A DNA stretch of 64,000 nucleotides, from assembly GCF_001677885.1 (NCBI RefSeq), contig NZ_LOCQ01000051.1, positions 62,001 to 126,000 on the forward strand. Reading direction: 5' to 3'. A program made the translations under genes and the position numbers. The notes beneath the pieces were generated by a model. The model worked only from the letters and a program-made list of their open reading frames with translations, was not told where the DNA came from and searched no databases. Positions 54,665-61,512 of the stretch are shown here, one piece after another; within the stretch, counting starts at the first letter, position 1; each line of letters starts with the position of its first letter. This DNA comes from Janthinobacterium psychrotolerans (lineage in GTDB: Bacteria; Pseudomonadota; Gammaproteobacteria; Burkholderiales; Burkholderiaceae_D).

Positions 54665-54755
54665 GCTGTGCTCCCTGTGGTTGATGGAGCCAGTATCGGC
54701 CGAAGCGGGTTGGTTGGGAATTGACGAACATCGACCATCGGCTATACATTCATGC

Positions 54756-55643
54756 ATGACCAAAAATATCGCCTGGGAATATTACCGTTCGCTGCTGGCC
54801 GTGCTGAACCACGGTTCGCTGTCCGCCGCCGCGCGTGCGCTCGGCATCACGCAGCCCACCGCCGGCCGCCATATTGCCGCGCTGGAACAGGAGCTGGGCG
54901 TGGCCCTGTTTACACGCTCGCAGCAGGGCTTGCTGCCGACCGATACCGCGCTGGCCTTGCGGCCCCATGCGCAGGCGATGGCGCACACGGCCAGCCTGAT
55001 GGAACGCGCGGCCGCCAATGCGGGCGAAGGCGTGGCCGGCGTGGTGCGCATCTCGGCCAGCGAAGTGGTGGGGGTGGAAGTGCTGCCGCCTATTCTGGCG
55101 CGCCTGCGTGAACGCCATCCGGCGCTGGTGGTGGAACTGGTGCTGAGCAACCAGGTGCAGGACCTGCTGCGGCGCGAAGCCGATATTGCCGTGCGCATGG
55201 TGCGCCCGCGCCAGGAACGGCTGGTGATGCGCAAGGTGGGGGTGATCGAGGTGGGCCTGTTTGCCCATCGCGACTATCTGGTCCGCCATGGCGAACCGGT
55301 GCAGGTGGCGGACCTGGCAAACCATGCGCTGATCGGCTACGACACGCCCAGTGCGCTGGTGCGCAGCGCGGACGGCAACTGGCAGGCGTTTTCACGCGAC
55401 CGTTTTGCCCTGTGCTGCGACAGTGACCTGGCGCAGCTGGCGCTGATACGGGCTGGGGCCGGCATCGGCGGCTGCCAGACGCTGCTGGCGGCAAAAGATC
55501 CCGCCTTGCGGCGGGTGCTGCCAGACGCTTTTACCTTGCCGCTGGAAACCTGGGTGACCATGCATGAAGACCTGCGCGCCAGCCTGGGCTGCCGGGCGGC
55601 CTTCGATGCATTGGTGGCAGGGTTACAAGCTTATGCAGCCTGA
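54756..55643 (+). CDS. LysR family regulator
   Basis: 295 residues. Helix-turn-helix WEYYRSLLAVLNHGSLSAAARALGITQPTAGRHIAALEQELGVALF at the N-terminus, then the effector domain. The ATG at 54756 is used; another ATG four bases earlier is out of frame, and the long upstream frame is a shadow of the epimerase gene. Divergent from the epimerase-like gene, 91 bases apart, which it probably controls. Its stop directly abuts that of the binding-protein gene. Confidence 0.85.
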   Translation: MTKNIAWEYYRSLLAVLNHGSLSAAARALGITQPTAGRHIAALEQELGVALFTRSQQGLLPTDTALALRPHAQAMAHTASLMERAAANAGEGVAGVVRISASEVVGVEVLPPILARLRERHPALVVELVLSNQVQDLLRREADIAVRMVRPRQERLVMRKVGVIEVGLFAHRDYLVRHGEPVQVADLANHALIGYDTPSALVRSADGNWQAFSRDRFALCCDSDLAQLALIRAGAGIGGCQTLLAAKDPALRRVLPDAFTLPLETWVTMHEDLRASLGCRAAFDALVAGLQAYAA

Positions 55644-56786
55644 TTACTTGACCACTTCCATTTTCGTCTTCTTGCCGTCGCGATAGGTGAACAGGGTCAG
55701 CGCGCCATCCTTGATGTCGCCATTGGCGTCAAACGCGATCGGACCGGTCACGCCCTGGTATTTGACCTTGGCCAGGAACGGCAGGTAGACGGACGGCTTC
55801 GACGATTTGGCGTCGGCCATGGCGGTGGCCATGGTCATCACGGCGTCGTACACATACGGCGCATACAGCTGCACGTCCATATTGTATTTCTGCTTGTAGC
55901 GGGCGCGGAATTCGTCCATGCCTTTTTGCTGCGCGCCCGTCACGCCGCCCGCTTCCGCGCAGGTGACCAGGTTTTCGCCGATGGCGTCGCCGGCCAGTTT
56001 GCCCAGCGGCTCCGTGCACAGCCCGTCGCCGCCCATGAACTTGGCCTTGATGCCCAGCGCCTTCATCTGGCGCAGCATCGGGCCGCCCACCGAATCCATG
56101 CCGCCGAAGAAGACCAGGTCGGGATTCTTGGACTTGATGCTGGTCAGAATCGCGTTGAAGTCGGTCGCGTTAGCATTGGTAAATTCCTTGCCGACGATTT
56201 GCACGCCCGGCATGGCTTTTTTCGCGCCCTTGACGAACTGTTCCGCCACGCCCTGGCCATAGGCCGTGCGGTCGTCGATCACGGCGATCTTCTTGGCGCC
56301 CAGCTTGCCCACGGCGTAAGCGCCCAGGGTGCCGCCGAGCTTGTTGTCATTGGCCACCACGCGGAAGGCCGTATTGAATTTTTGCTGGGTGTAGGTCGGG
56401 TTGGTGGCGGCCGGCGAAATTTGCGGAATGCCGGCGTTGAAGTAGATGCGCGAGGCGGGAATCGTGGTGCCGGAATTGAGGTGGCCGATCACGCCGTTGA
56501 CCTTGGCGTCGACCAGCTTTTGCGCCACGGCCGTGCCCTGTTTCGGGTCGCCCGCGTCATCTTCGCCCATCAGCACGAATTTCACGGCCTTGCCATCGAT
56601 CTTGAAGCCCTTGGCGTTCAAATCCTCGATCGCCATATTGGCCGCGTTTTCATTGTCCTTGCCCAAGTGGGAGCTGGCGCCGGAAACCGGAGCGACATGG
56701 CCTATCTTGATGATTTCCTGCGCGCCGGCATGGCCGGCAAAGGCGTATGCGATGGCGAGGGAAACGGTGGTGGTCTTGAGCAGCAT
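55644..56786 (-). CDS. Branched-chain amino acid-type ABC binding protein (LivK-like), orphan
   Basis: 380 residues. Signal peptide ends FAGHAGA; the mature part starts QEIIKIGHVAPVSGASSHLGKDNENAANMAIEDLN, typical of LivJ/LivK. Later VVANDNKLGGTLGAYAV and AVIDDRTAYGQGVAEQF continue the fold. The start at 56786 has better spacing to GGAGA than the ATG two codons before. No permease or ATPase genes are adjacent, so it must share a transporter encoded elsewhere. The ligand may be an amino acid or amide. Confidence 0.86.
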   Translation of the reverse strand: MLLKTTTVSLAIAYAFAGHAGAQEIIKIGHVAPVSGASSHLGKDNENAANMAIEDLNAKGFKIDGKAVKFVLMGEDDAGDPKQGTAVAQKLVDAKVNGVIGHLNSGTTIPASRIYFNAGIPQISPAATNPTYTQQKFNTAFRVVANDNKLGGTLGAYAVGKLGAKKIAVIDDRTAYGQGVAEQFVKGAKKAMPGVQIVGKEFTNANATDFNAILTSIKSKNPDLVFFGGMDSVGGPMLRQMKALGIKAKFMGGDGLCTEPLGKLAGDAIGENLVTCAEAGGVTGAQQKGMDEFRARYKQKYNMDVQLYAPYVYDAVMTMATAMADAKSSKPSVYLPFLAKVKYQGVTGPIAFDANGDIKDGALTLFTYRDGKKTKMEVVK

Positions 56787-56881
56787 GAACATTCTCCATT
56801 GAATAGGTACGGCGGCGTCTCGCGAAAACCGCTATATGCGGCGGTGCGTGTCAAGAAGGTACAATAAAAAACAGGCCGCGC

Positions 56882-56901
56882 AAAGCCGCAAATGCGGCTT
56901 T
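56882..56901. other. Perfect hairpin upstream of the binding-protein gene
   Basis: Nine-base arms AAAGCCGCA and TGCGGCTTT with a two-base loop, followed on the plus strand by TTTGCATTTT. There is no plus-strand gene before it to terminate; it may be a remnant or a small-RNA end. Confidence 0.4.
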
Positions 56902-57019
56902 TTGCATTTTGTCGCGACAATCACCAAAGTGAGGCGCGATGCACCGATTTCTCGGGTACGAGTGCACCAAACAATGGCGTTGGGGAAGAGATGGGTGTAG
57001 GGAACGCTGCATTCTTCGC

Positions 57020-57080
57020 CCCCCAACAACATCCGCGGTCAGGCCCGCCGGGTCTGACCCCGGCCTTGCGACGTTGGGGG
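57020..57080. repeat. Double-stem palindromic repeat
   Basis: Outer arms CCCCCAAC (57020-57027) and GTTGGGGG (57073-57080) enclose an inner stem GGTCAG/CTGACC (57037-57059). The motif around GGGTCTGACC has the look of a dispersed intergenic element. Only one copy is in this window. It lies 13 bases beyond the stop of the hypothetical gene at 57094. Confidence 0.5.
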
Positions 57081-57093
57081 TGAATTGACCTGA

Positions 57094-57486
57094 TTACTGC
57101 ACTGATGGCGGATGCAAATGCCCCAGCTCATGACTGACCGCATTGGCCACAATCTGCTCGAGCGACTGCTGCAAGTCTTCGCGCAGCGCTCCCCTCATGC
57201 CGATCAGGGCGTTTTGCAGCGCCGTTTGCAGCACGTGGGCGATGCGCTCTTCCAGCAGATGGTCGATCTTGCCCTGCACCTGGTGCAAGATGCGCTGGGT
57301 CAGGCGCGCTTCAATGGCGTCCCAGTCCGGCTGCAGCACTACGGGACCCAGGAACGGGGCCGGCTCGGCGATCCTGGCCGGCGGCGCGTCTTCCGGTTCG
57401 GCCGTCATCTCATGCAGCGCTTCCGGCCCCGACAGCACTTCCGTCAGCAGCGGGATGCCCTGGTCGAATGGCTGCTCGCTCATCAT
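57094..57486 (-). CDS. Hypothetical protein coupled to holC
   Basis: 130 residues. The N-terminal half is acidic and Pro-rich (GPEALHEMTAEPEDAPPARIAEPAPFLGP); the C-terminal half is a long amphipathic helix (WDAIEARLTQRILHQVQGKIDHLLEERIAHVLQTAL). It starts MMSEQ at 57486, overlapping the holC stop by four bases (ATGA). No family is recognised with certainty; it resembles short polar proteins encoded after holC in related betaproteobacteria. A role with the replisome is only a guess from position. Confidence 0.68.
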   Translation of the reverse strand: MMSEQPFDQGIPLLTEVLSGPEALHEMTAEPEDAPPARIAEPAPFLGPVVLQPDWDAIEARLTQRILHQVQGKIDHLLEERIAHVLQTALQNALIGMRGALREDLQQSLEQIVANAVSHELGHLHPPSVQ

Positions 57487-57905
57487 TTGCCCGCCACGAA
57501 ATGGGTCGGCTGCACATTCAGCTTGCGGTAGTGCTGGAAACGCTGGCGGCCCGCTTGCGCGTCCTGCTCGTCCATCGACACGATCTCGAACACGCGCTGG
57601 AACTGCGCGTAGCTGGCAGGCGGCAGCTGCGACACGTTGACCAGGATATCGTGGTGCGGCAGCGCCACGTCTTCGCTGTCGGTCAGCACGATCGGCGTTT
57701 GCGCGGCCAGCGGGTCGCCGGCCAGCACGTGCGGCACGAAGTCGGTCGGCGAGAGCGTCCACATGGCCGCGTTCATGGCGTCAAGCTGGGCGCTGTTGCC
57801 CGCCAGCACCACGATCTTGTTGCCGGCCATATAGGCCTTGCGCGCCAGGCGGCAGGCGTAGGCCAGCTTGTCCGGCACGTTGGTATGAAAGTCGACGCGC
57901 GTCAT
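57483..57905 (-). CDS. holC: DNA polymerase III chi subunit
   Basis: 140 residues, start MTRVDFHTNVPDKLAYACRLARKAYMAGNKIVVLA, the chi-subunit pattern. The ATG at 57905 is four bases after AAAGG; four codons earlier another ATG overlaps the prlC stop. Chi links the clamp loader to single-strand binding protein. It follows prlC by eight bases. Confidence 0.85.
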   Translation of the reverse strand: MTRVDFHTNVPDKLAYACRLARKAYMAGNKIVVLAGNSAQLDAMNAAMWTLSPTDFVPHVLAGDPLAAQTPIVLTDSEDVALPHHDILVNVSQLPPASYAQFQRVFEIVSMDEQDAQAGRQRFQHYRKLNVQPTHFVAGK

Positions 57906-57913
57906 GTCGCCTT

Positions 57914-59998
57914 TCAAGCCGCCATGCCGCTATGGCGCAGCAGGGCGTCGATCGATGGCTCGCGGCCGCGGAAGGCCGTAAACGATTCCAGCGCCGGGCG
58001 CGAACCGCCAACCGACAGAATCTCCTGCAGATAGCGCTTGCCGGTTTCGGTGGATGCGTCCGGCCCCAGCGCCCTGGCTTCCTCGAAGGCGGCATAAGCG
58101 TCGGCGGACAGCACCTCGGCCCATTTGTAGCTGTAGTAGCCGGCCGCGTAGCCGCCGGCAAAGATATGGCCGAACGAATTCTGGAAGCGGTTGAACGCGG
58201 GCGGGATGACCAGCGCGAATTTGGCGCGCACGCTGTCGATCAGCTGCTGCACGCTCTGGCCGGAGGCCGCATCGTAGTCATAGTGCAGATGCATGTCGAG
58301 CAAGGAAAACTCGACCTGGCGCAGGGTCTGCAGGCCGGACTGGAAGTTTTTCGCCGCCAGCAGCTTGTCGTACAGCGCGCGCGGCAGCGGCTCGCCGGTC
58401 ACAACGTGCGCCGTCATATGTTCGAGCACTTCCCATTCCCAGCAGAAGTTTTCCATGAATTGCGACGGCAGTTCCACCGCATCCCATTCGACACCGGAAA
58501 TGCCCGACACGCCCAGTTCGTCGACGGCGGTCAGCATATGGTGCAGGCCATGGCCGAATTCATGGAACAGGGTGATCACTTCATCGTGGGTGAACAGGGC
58601 CGGCTGGGCTTGACCACCGACCACGGCAGGCTCCGTGAAATTGCAGGTGAGGTAGGCGATCGGCGTTTGCACGTGATGGGCGTCGGCGCGGCGGCCGCGC
58701 GCGTCGTCCATCCAGGCGCCGCCGCTTTTGCCGGCGCGCGCGTACAGGTCCAGGTAGAACTGGCCGATCAGCCTGCCGTCGCGCTCGATGCGGTAGAAGC
58801 GCACATCCTGGTGCCAGACACTGGCCGTATCCGGCCTGATCTCGACCGCAAACAGGTTCTGGATCTGGCGGAACAGGCCGTCGATGACCTTGGGTTCAGG
58901 GAAATACTGTTTCACTTCCTGGGCCGAGAACGCATAGCGGCGCTCCTGCAGCTTTTCGGACGCGTACGGCACGTCCCAGGCCTGCAGGTCGGTGATGCCC
59001 AGTTCTTCACGGGCGAATTGTTTCAGTTCGGCCAGATCCTTCTCGGCGTACGGGCGCGCGCGGCGGGCCAGGTCTTCCAGGAAAGCGATCACCTGGTCCG
59101 GCGAGGTGGCCATTTTCGACACCAGCGACACTTCGGCGAAATTGGCGTAGCCCAGCAGTTTTGCTTCCTCGTCGCGCAGTTTCAACAGAGTGACGATGTT
59201 TTGCGTATTGTCCCAGTCCTCTTTCTTGCTGAACACTGTGCCCTGGTCCGAGGCCTTGGTGGCGTTGGCGCGGTAGATGGTTTCGCGCAATTCGCGCTTG
59301 TCGGCGAATTGCAGGATAGGGAAATACGAAGGAAAATGCAGCGAGAATTCAAAGCCCTGCTTGCCGGCTTTCTCGGCGGCGGCGCGCGCGGCCGCTTTCA
59401 CGTCGTCGGGCAGGCCGGCCAGCTCAAGCTCGTTCTCGACCAGCAGCTTGTAGTCGTTGGTGGCGTCGAGCACGTTTTCGGAAAAGCGCGTCGAGACGGC
59501 CGCGTGTTGTTCCTGGATGGCGCCGAAACGCTCCTTTTTATCTTCCGGCAGATCGGCGCCACCGAGGCGGAAGTCGCGCACGGCGTTGTCGACGATGCGG
59601 CGGCGCGCCGGCGACAGGCTGGCAAAGGCGGCGCTGGCCTGCAACTGCTTGTATTTGCCGAACAGGATTTCATTCTGGCCCAGCTCGGTCCAGAACTCCG
59701 TCACCTTGGGCTGGTTCGCATTGTAGGCGGCGCGCAGCTCGGGCGTGTCGACCACGCTGTTGAGGTGGTTGACGATGCTCCAGGCGCGGCCCAGGGTTTC
59801 GCCGATCTGGTCCAGCGGCGTGACGAAGTTATCCCAGTTCACTTCTTCCATCGGCGCTTCGAGCTGCGCCACGGTGGCGCGCGCTTGCTCCAGCAAGGTG
59901 TCGATGGCGGGCGTGACATGCTCGTGCGTAATCGCGTCGAAGCGGGGCAGTCCGGAAAAATCAAGCAGGGGATTGGTGGTCATCGTCATTTCATCCAT
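57914..59998 (-). CDS. prlC: Oligopeptidase A
   Basis: 694-residue M3 metallopeptidase with the zinc motif HEFGHGLHHM (near 477-486) and the family region GVEWDAVELPSQFMENFCWE. The C-terminal RYLQEILSVGGSRPALESFTAFRGREPSIDALLRHSG is typical of PrlC. It degrades signal peptides and oligopeptides in the cytoplasm. Three in-frame ATGs lie within the first six codons (59998, 59989, 59983); which is used is uncertain. Confidence 0.93.
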   Translation of the reverse strand: MDEMTMTTNPLLDFSGLPRFDAITHEHVTPAIDTLLEQARATVAQLEAPMEEVNWDNFVTPLDQIGETLGRAWSIVNHLNSVVDTPELRAAYNANQPKVTEFWTELGQNEILFGKYKQLQASAAFASLSPARRRIVDNAVRDFRLGGADLPEDKKERFGAIQEQHAAVSTRFSENVLDATNDYKLLVENELELAGLPDDVKAAARAAAEKAGKQGFEFSLHFPSYFPILQFADKRELRETIYRANATKASDQGTVFSKKEDWDNTQNIVTLLKLRDEEAKLLGYANFAEVSLVSKMATSPDQVIAFLEDLARRARPYAEKDLAELKQFAREELGITDLQAWDVPYASEKLQERRYAFSAQEVKQYFPEPKVIDGLFRQIQNLFAVEIRPDTASVWHQDVRFYRIERDGRLIGQFYLDLYARAGKSGGAWMDDARGRRADAHHVQTPIAYLTCNFTEPAVVGGQAQPALFTHDEVITLFHEFGHGLHHMLTAVDELGVSGISGVEWDAVELPSQFMENFCWEWEVLEHMTAHVVTGEPLPRALYDKLLAAKNFQSGLQTLRQVEFSLLDMHLHYDYDAASGQSVQQLIDSVRAKFALVIPPAFNRFQNSFGHIFAGGYAAGYYSYKWAEVLSADAYAAFEEARALGPDASTETGKRYLQEILSVGGSRPALESFTAFRGREPSIDALLRHSGMAA

Positions 59999-60032
59999 TC
60001 TGTTTTGCAGGCGGCGCCGCCTGCACTAAATA

Positions 60033-60133
60033 GAGCGCCTGAAAAACGTTCAGGGCAAGGCGCATTGCCGAAGACAGTACGAATAGTACGGCGAGGCAAT
60101 GCAACGCAGCCATGGGCGTTTTCTCAGGTGCTC
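60033..60133. repeat. Copy A of an approximately 100-bp palindromic repeat
   Basis: Begins GAGCGCCTGAAAAACGTTCA and ends CGTTTTCTCAGGTGCTC, so its ends are inverted repeats of each other. It holds ATTGCC ... GGCAAT and GTAC-N5-GTAC in the middle. It matches the reverse complement of 61087-61195 along its whole length (roughly four of five bases by eye). Confidence 0.75.
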
Positions 60134-60136
60134 CTC

Positions 60137-60982
60137 TTAAACGCGTTCGGCGGCTTCGACCGTGTTCATCAACAGCATGGTGATGGTCATCGGACCGACA
60201 CCACCCGGCACCGGCGTGATATGCGACGCGATCTCTTGCACACCGGCAAAGTCCACGTCGCCGCACAGCTTGCCGTTGTCGTCGCGGTTCATGCCGACGT
60301 CGATCACGATGGCGCCCGGGCGCACCATGTCGGCCGTCAGGGTGTTGCGGCGGCCGACGGCGGCGACGATCACGTCGGCATTGCGCGTATGGTGTCCCAG
60401 GTCCGGTGTCGCACTATGGCAGATGGTGACGGTAGCGTTCGCTTGCAAGAGGAGCAGCGCCATCGGCTTGCCGACCGTGTTGCTGCGGCCGATGACCACG
60501 GCGTGCTTGCCGCGCAGGTCGACGCCGGTGCTTTCGATCAGCTTCATGCAGCCATACGGCGTGCAGGGGCGAAAGCCCGGCAGGCCCGTCATCAGTTCGC
60601 CGGCGCTCAGCACCGAGTAACCGTCGACATCCTTGGTGGTGGCGATCGCTTCGATCACCTTGTGCGGGTTGATGTGTTTCGGCAGCGGCATCTGTACCAG
60701 GATGCCGTGGATGGCCGGGTCCGCGTTCAGGCTGGCGATGCGCGCCAGCAAATCTGCTTCCGACAGATCCGCCTCATACTTTTCCAGCACGGAATGAAAA
60801 CCGACGTCGCCGCAGGCCTTGACCTTGTTGCGCACGTAGACCTGGCTGGCCGGGTCTTCGCCGACCAGGATCACGGCCAGGCCGGGCTGGGTGCCTTTGG
60901 CGGTCAGGGCGGCGGCGCGGGTGGCGATTTCGCTGCGCAGTTTTTGGGAGAGGGCGATTCCGTCGATCAGTTGTGCTGGCAT
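60137..60982 (-). CDS. folD: Bifunctional methylenetetrahydrofolate dehydrogenase/cyclohydrolase
   Basis: 281 residues. Signature [21 protein letters not shown] near the N-terminus, catalytic Lys in that region, then [51 protein letters not shown] and the C-terminal [14 protein letters not shown]. It converts 5,10-methylene- to 10-formyl-tetrahydrofolate. Both ends of the gene are flanked by inverted copies of the same repeat. Confidence 0.95.
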   Translation of the reverse strand: MPAQLIDGIALSQKLRSEIATRAAALTAKGTQPGLAVILVGEDPASQVYVRNKVKACGDVGFHSVLEKYEADLSEADLLARIASLNADPAIHGILVQMPLPKHINPHKVIEAIATTKDVDGYSVLSAGELMTGLPGFRPCTPYGCMKLIESTGVDLRGKHAVVIGRSNTVGKPMALLLLQANATVTICHSATPDLGHHTRNADVIVAAVGRRNTLTADMVRPGAIVIDVGMNRDDNGKLCGDVDFAGVQEIASHITPVPGGVGPMTITMLLMNTVEAAERV

Positions 60983-61086
60983 AGTGGTGGCTGAGAGCTG
61001 TGGCAGGGAAAACCAGATTATAAAGCCGGGCGGCGCAAAGGGGCGGTTTTGGCGCGCAGAGTCGTAACAACAGCGGGCCGGCGACG

Positions 61087-61195
61087 CGGGCCCGAGAAAA
61101 TGCCGATGGCGGCGTTGCAGCTTCCTTGCCGTACATTCGTACTGTCTGCGTCGCTGCGCCTTGCCCTCGACATTTTTCAGGCCCGCTTGGCCCGG
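61087..61195. repeat. Copy B of the palindromic repeat, opposite orientation
   Basis: On its reverse strand it carries GCCTGAAAAATGTCGAGGGC, CAGACAGTACGAATGTACGG and CCGCCATCGGCATTTTCTCG, matching copy A in order. Copies A and B flank folD as an inverted pair about 950 bases apart. Confidence 0.75.
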
Positions 61196-61205
61196 AGCGC
61201 CTTGG

Positions 61206-61354
61206 AGCGCGCCTGGGGCGTTAATGGTTTCGCAGGTGTGCTGGTGGAGTAGGGGGGGGCGAGGGCCTGTGAGTTTTTGGTGTCACCTTTGGTACTTTGA
61301 TCACGCTAATTTCCGGTCAGAATTTGCGGCAGTGCAGCATAATCGCATAGGGAA
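61206..61354. other. Upstream part of the folD-aceE gap
   Basis: GC-rich sequence with a G7 run near 61253 passes abruptly to AT-rich DNA from about 61290. No gene or clear element seen before the dyad at 61355. Confidence 0.4.
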
Positions 61355-61413
61355 ATTTCATAATATGAAATCTTATATCGTAATTTGAAAAATACAAAAT
61401 ACACTGTTAGAAT
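61355..61413 (+). promoter_or_regulatory. aceE promoter with upstream dyad
   Basis: TTGAAA (61385-61390), 17-base spacer, TAGAAT (61408-61413). A perfect 17-bp dyad (arms ATTTCATA and TATGAAAT, 61355-61371) ends 14 bases before the -35 box. The leader to the ATG is about 90 bases. The dyad is a likely regulator site. Confidence 0.65.
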
Positions 61414-61512
61414 CCCCACACTTATCGACCTTAATAGTAAATAATCAGCGAAATACCGTCCGACAGCGATCCGGAAAATCGGCGTGGGGCGCTCACAAAG
61501 GAGACTCAACAG

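Noticed and set aside
57932..60994. 1020-codon plus-strand open frame over prlC and folD
   Set aside because: It is antisense to two clear genes, is rich in His/Gln/Arg/Gly as expected of a GC-rich shadow frame, and shows no motifs.
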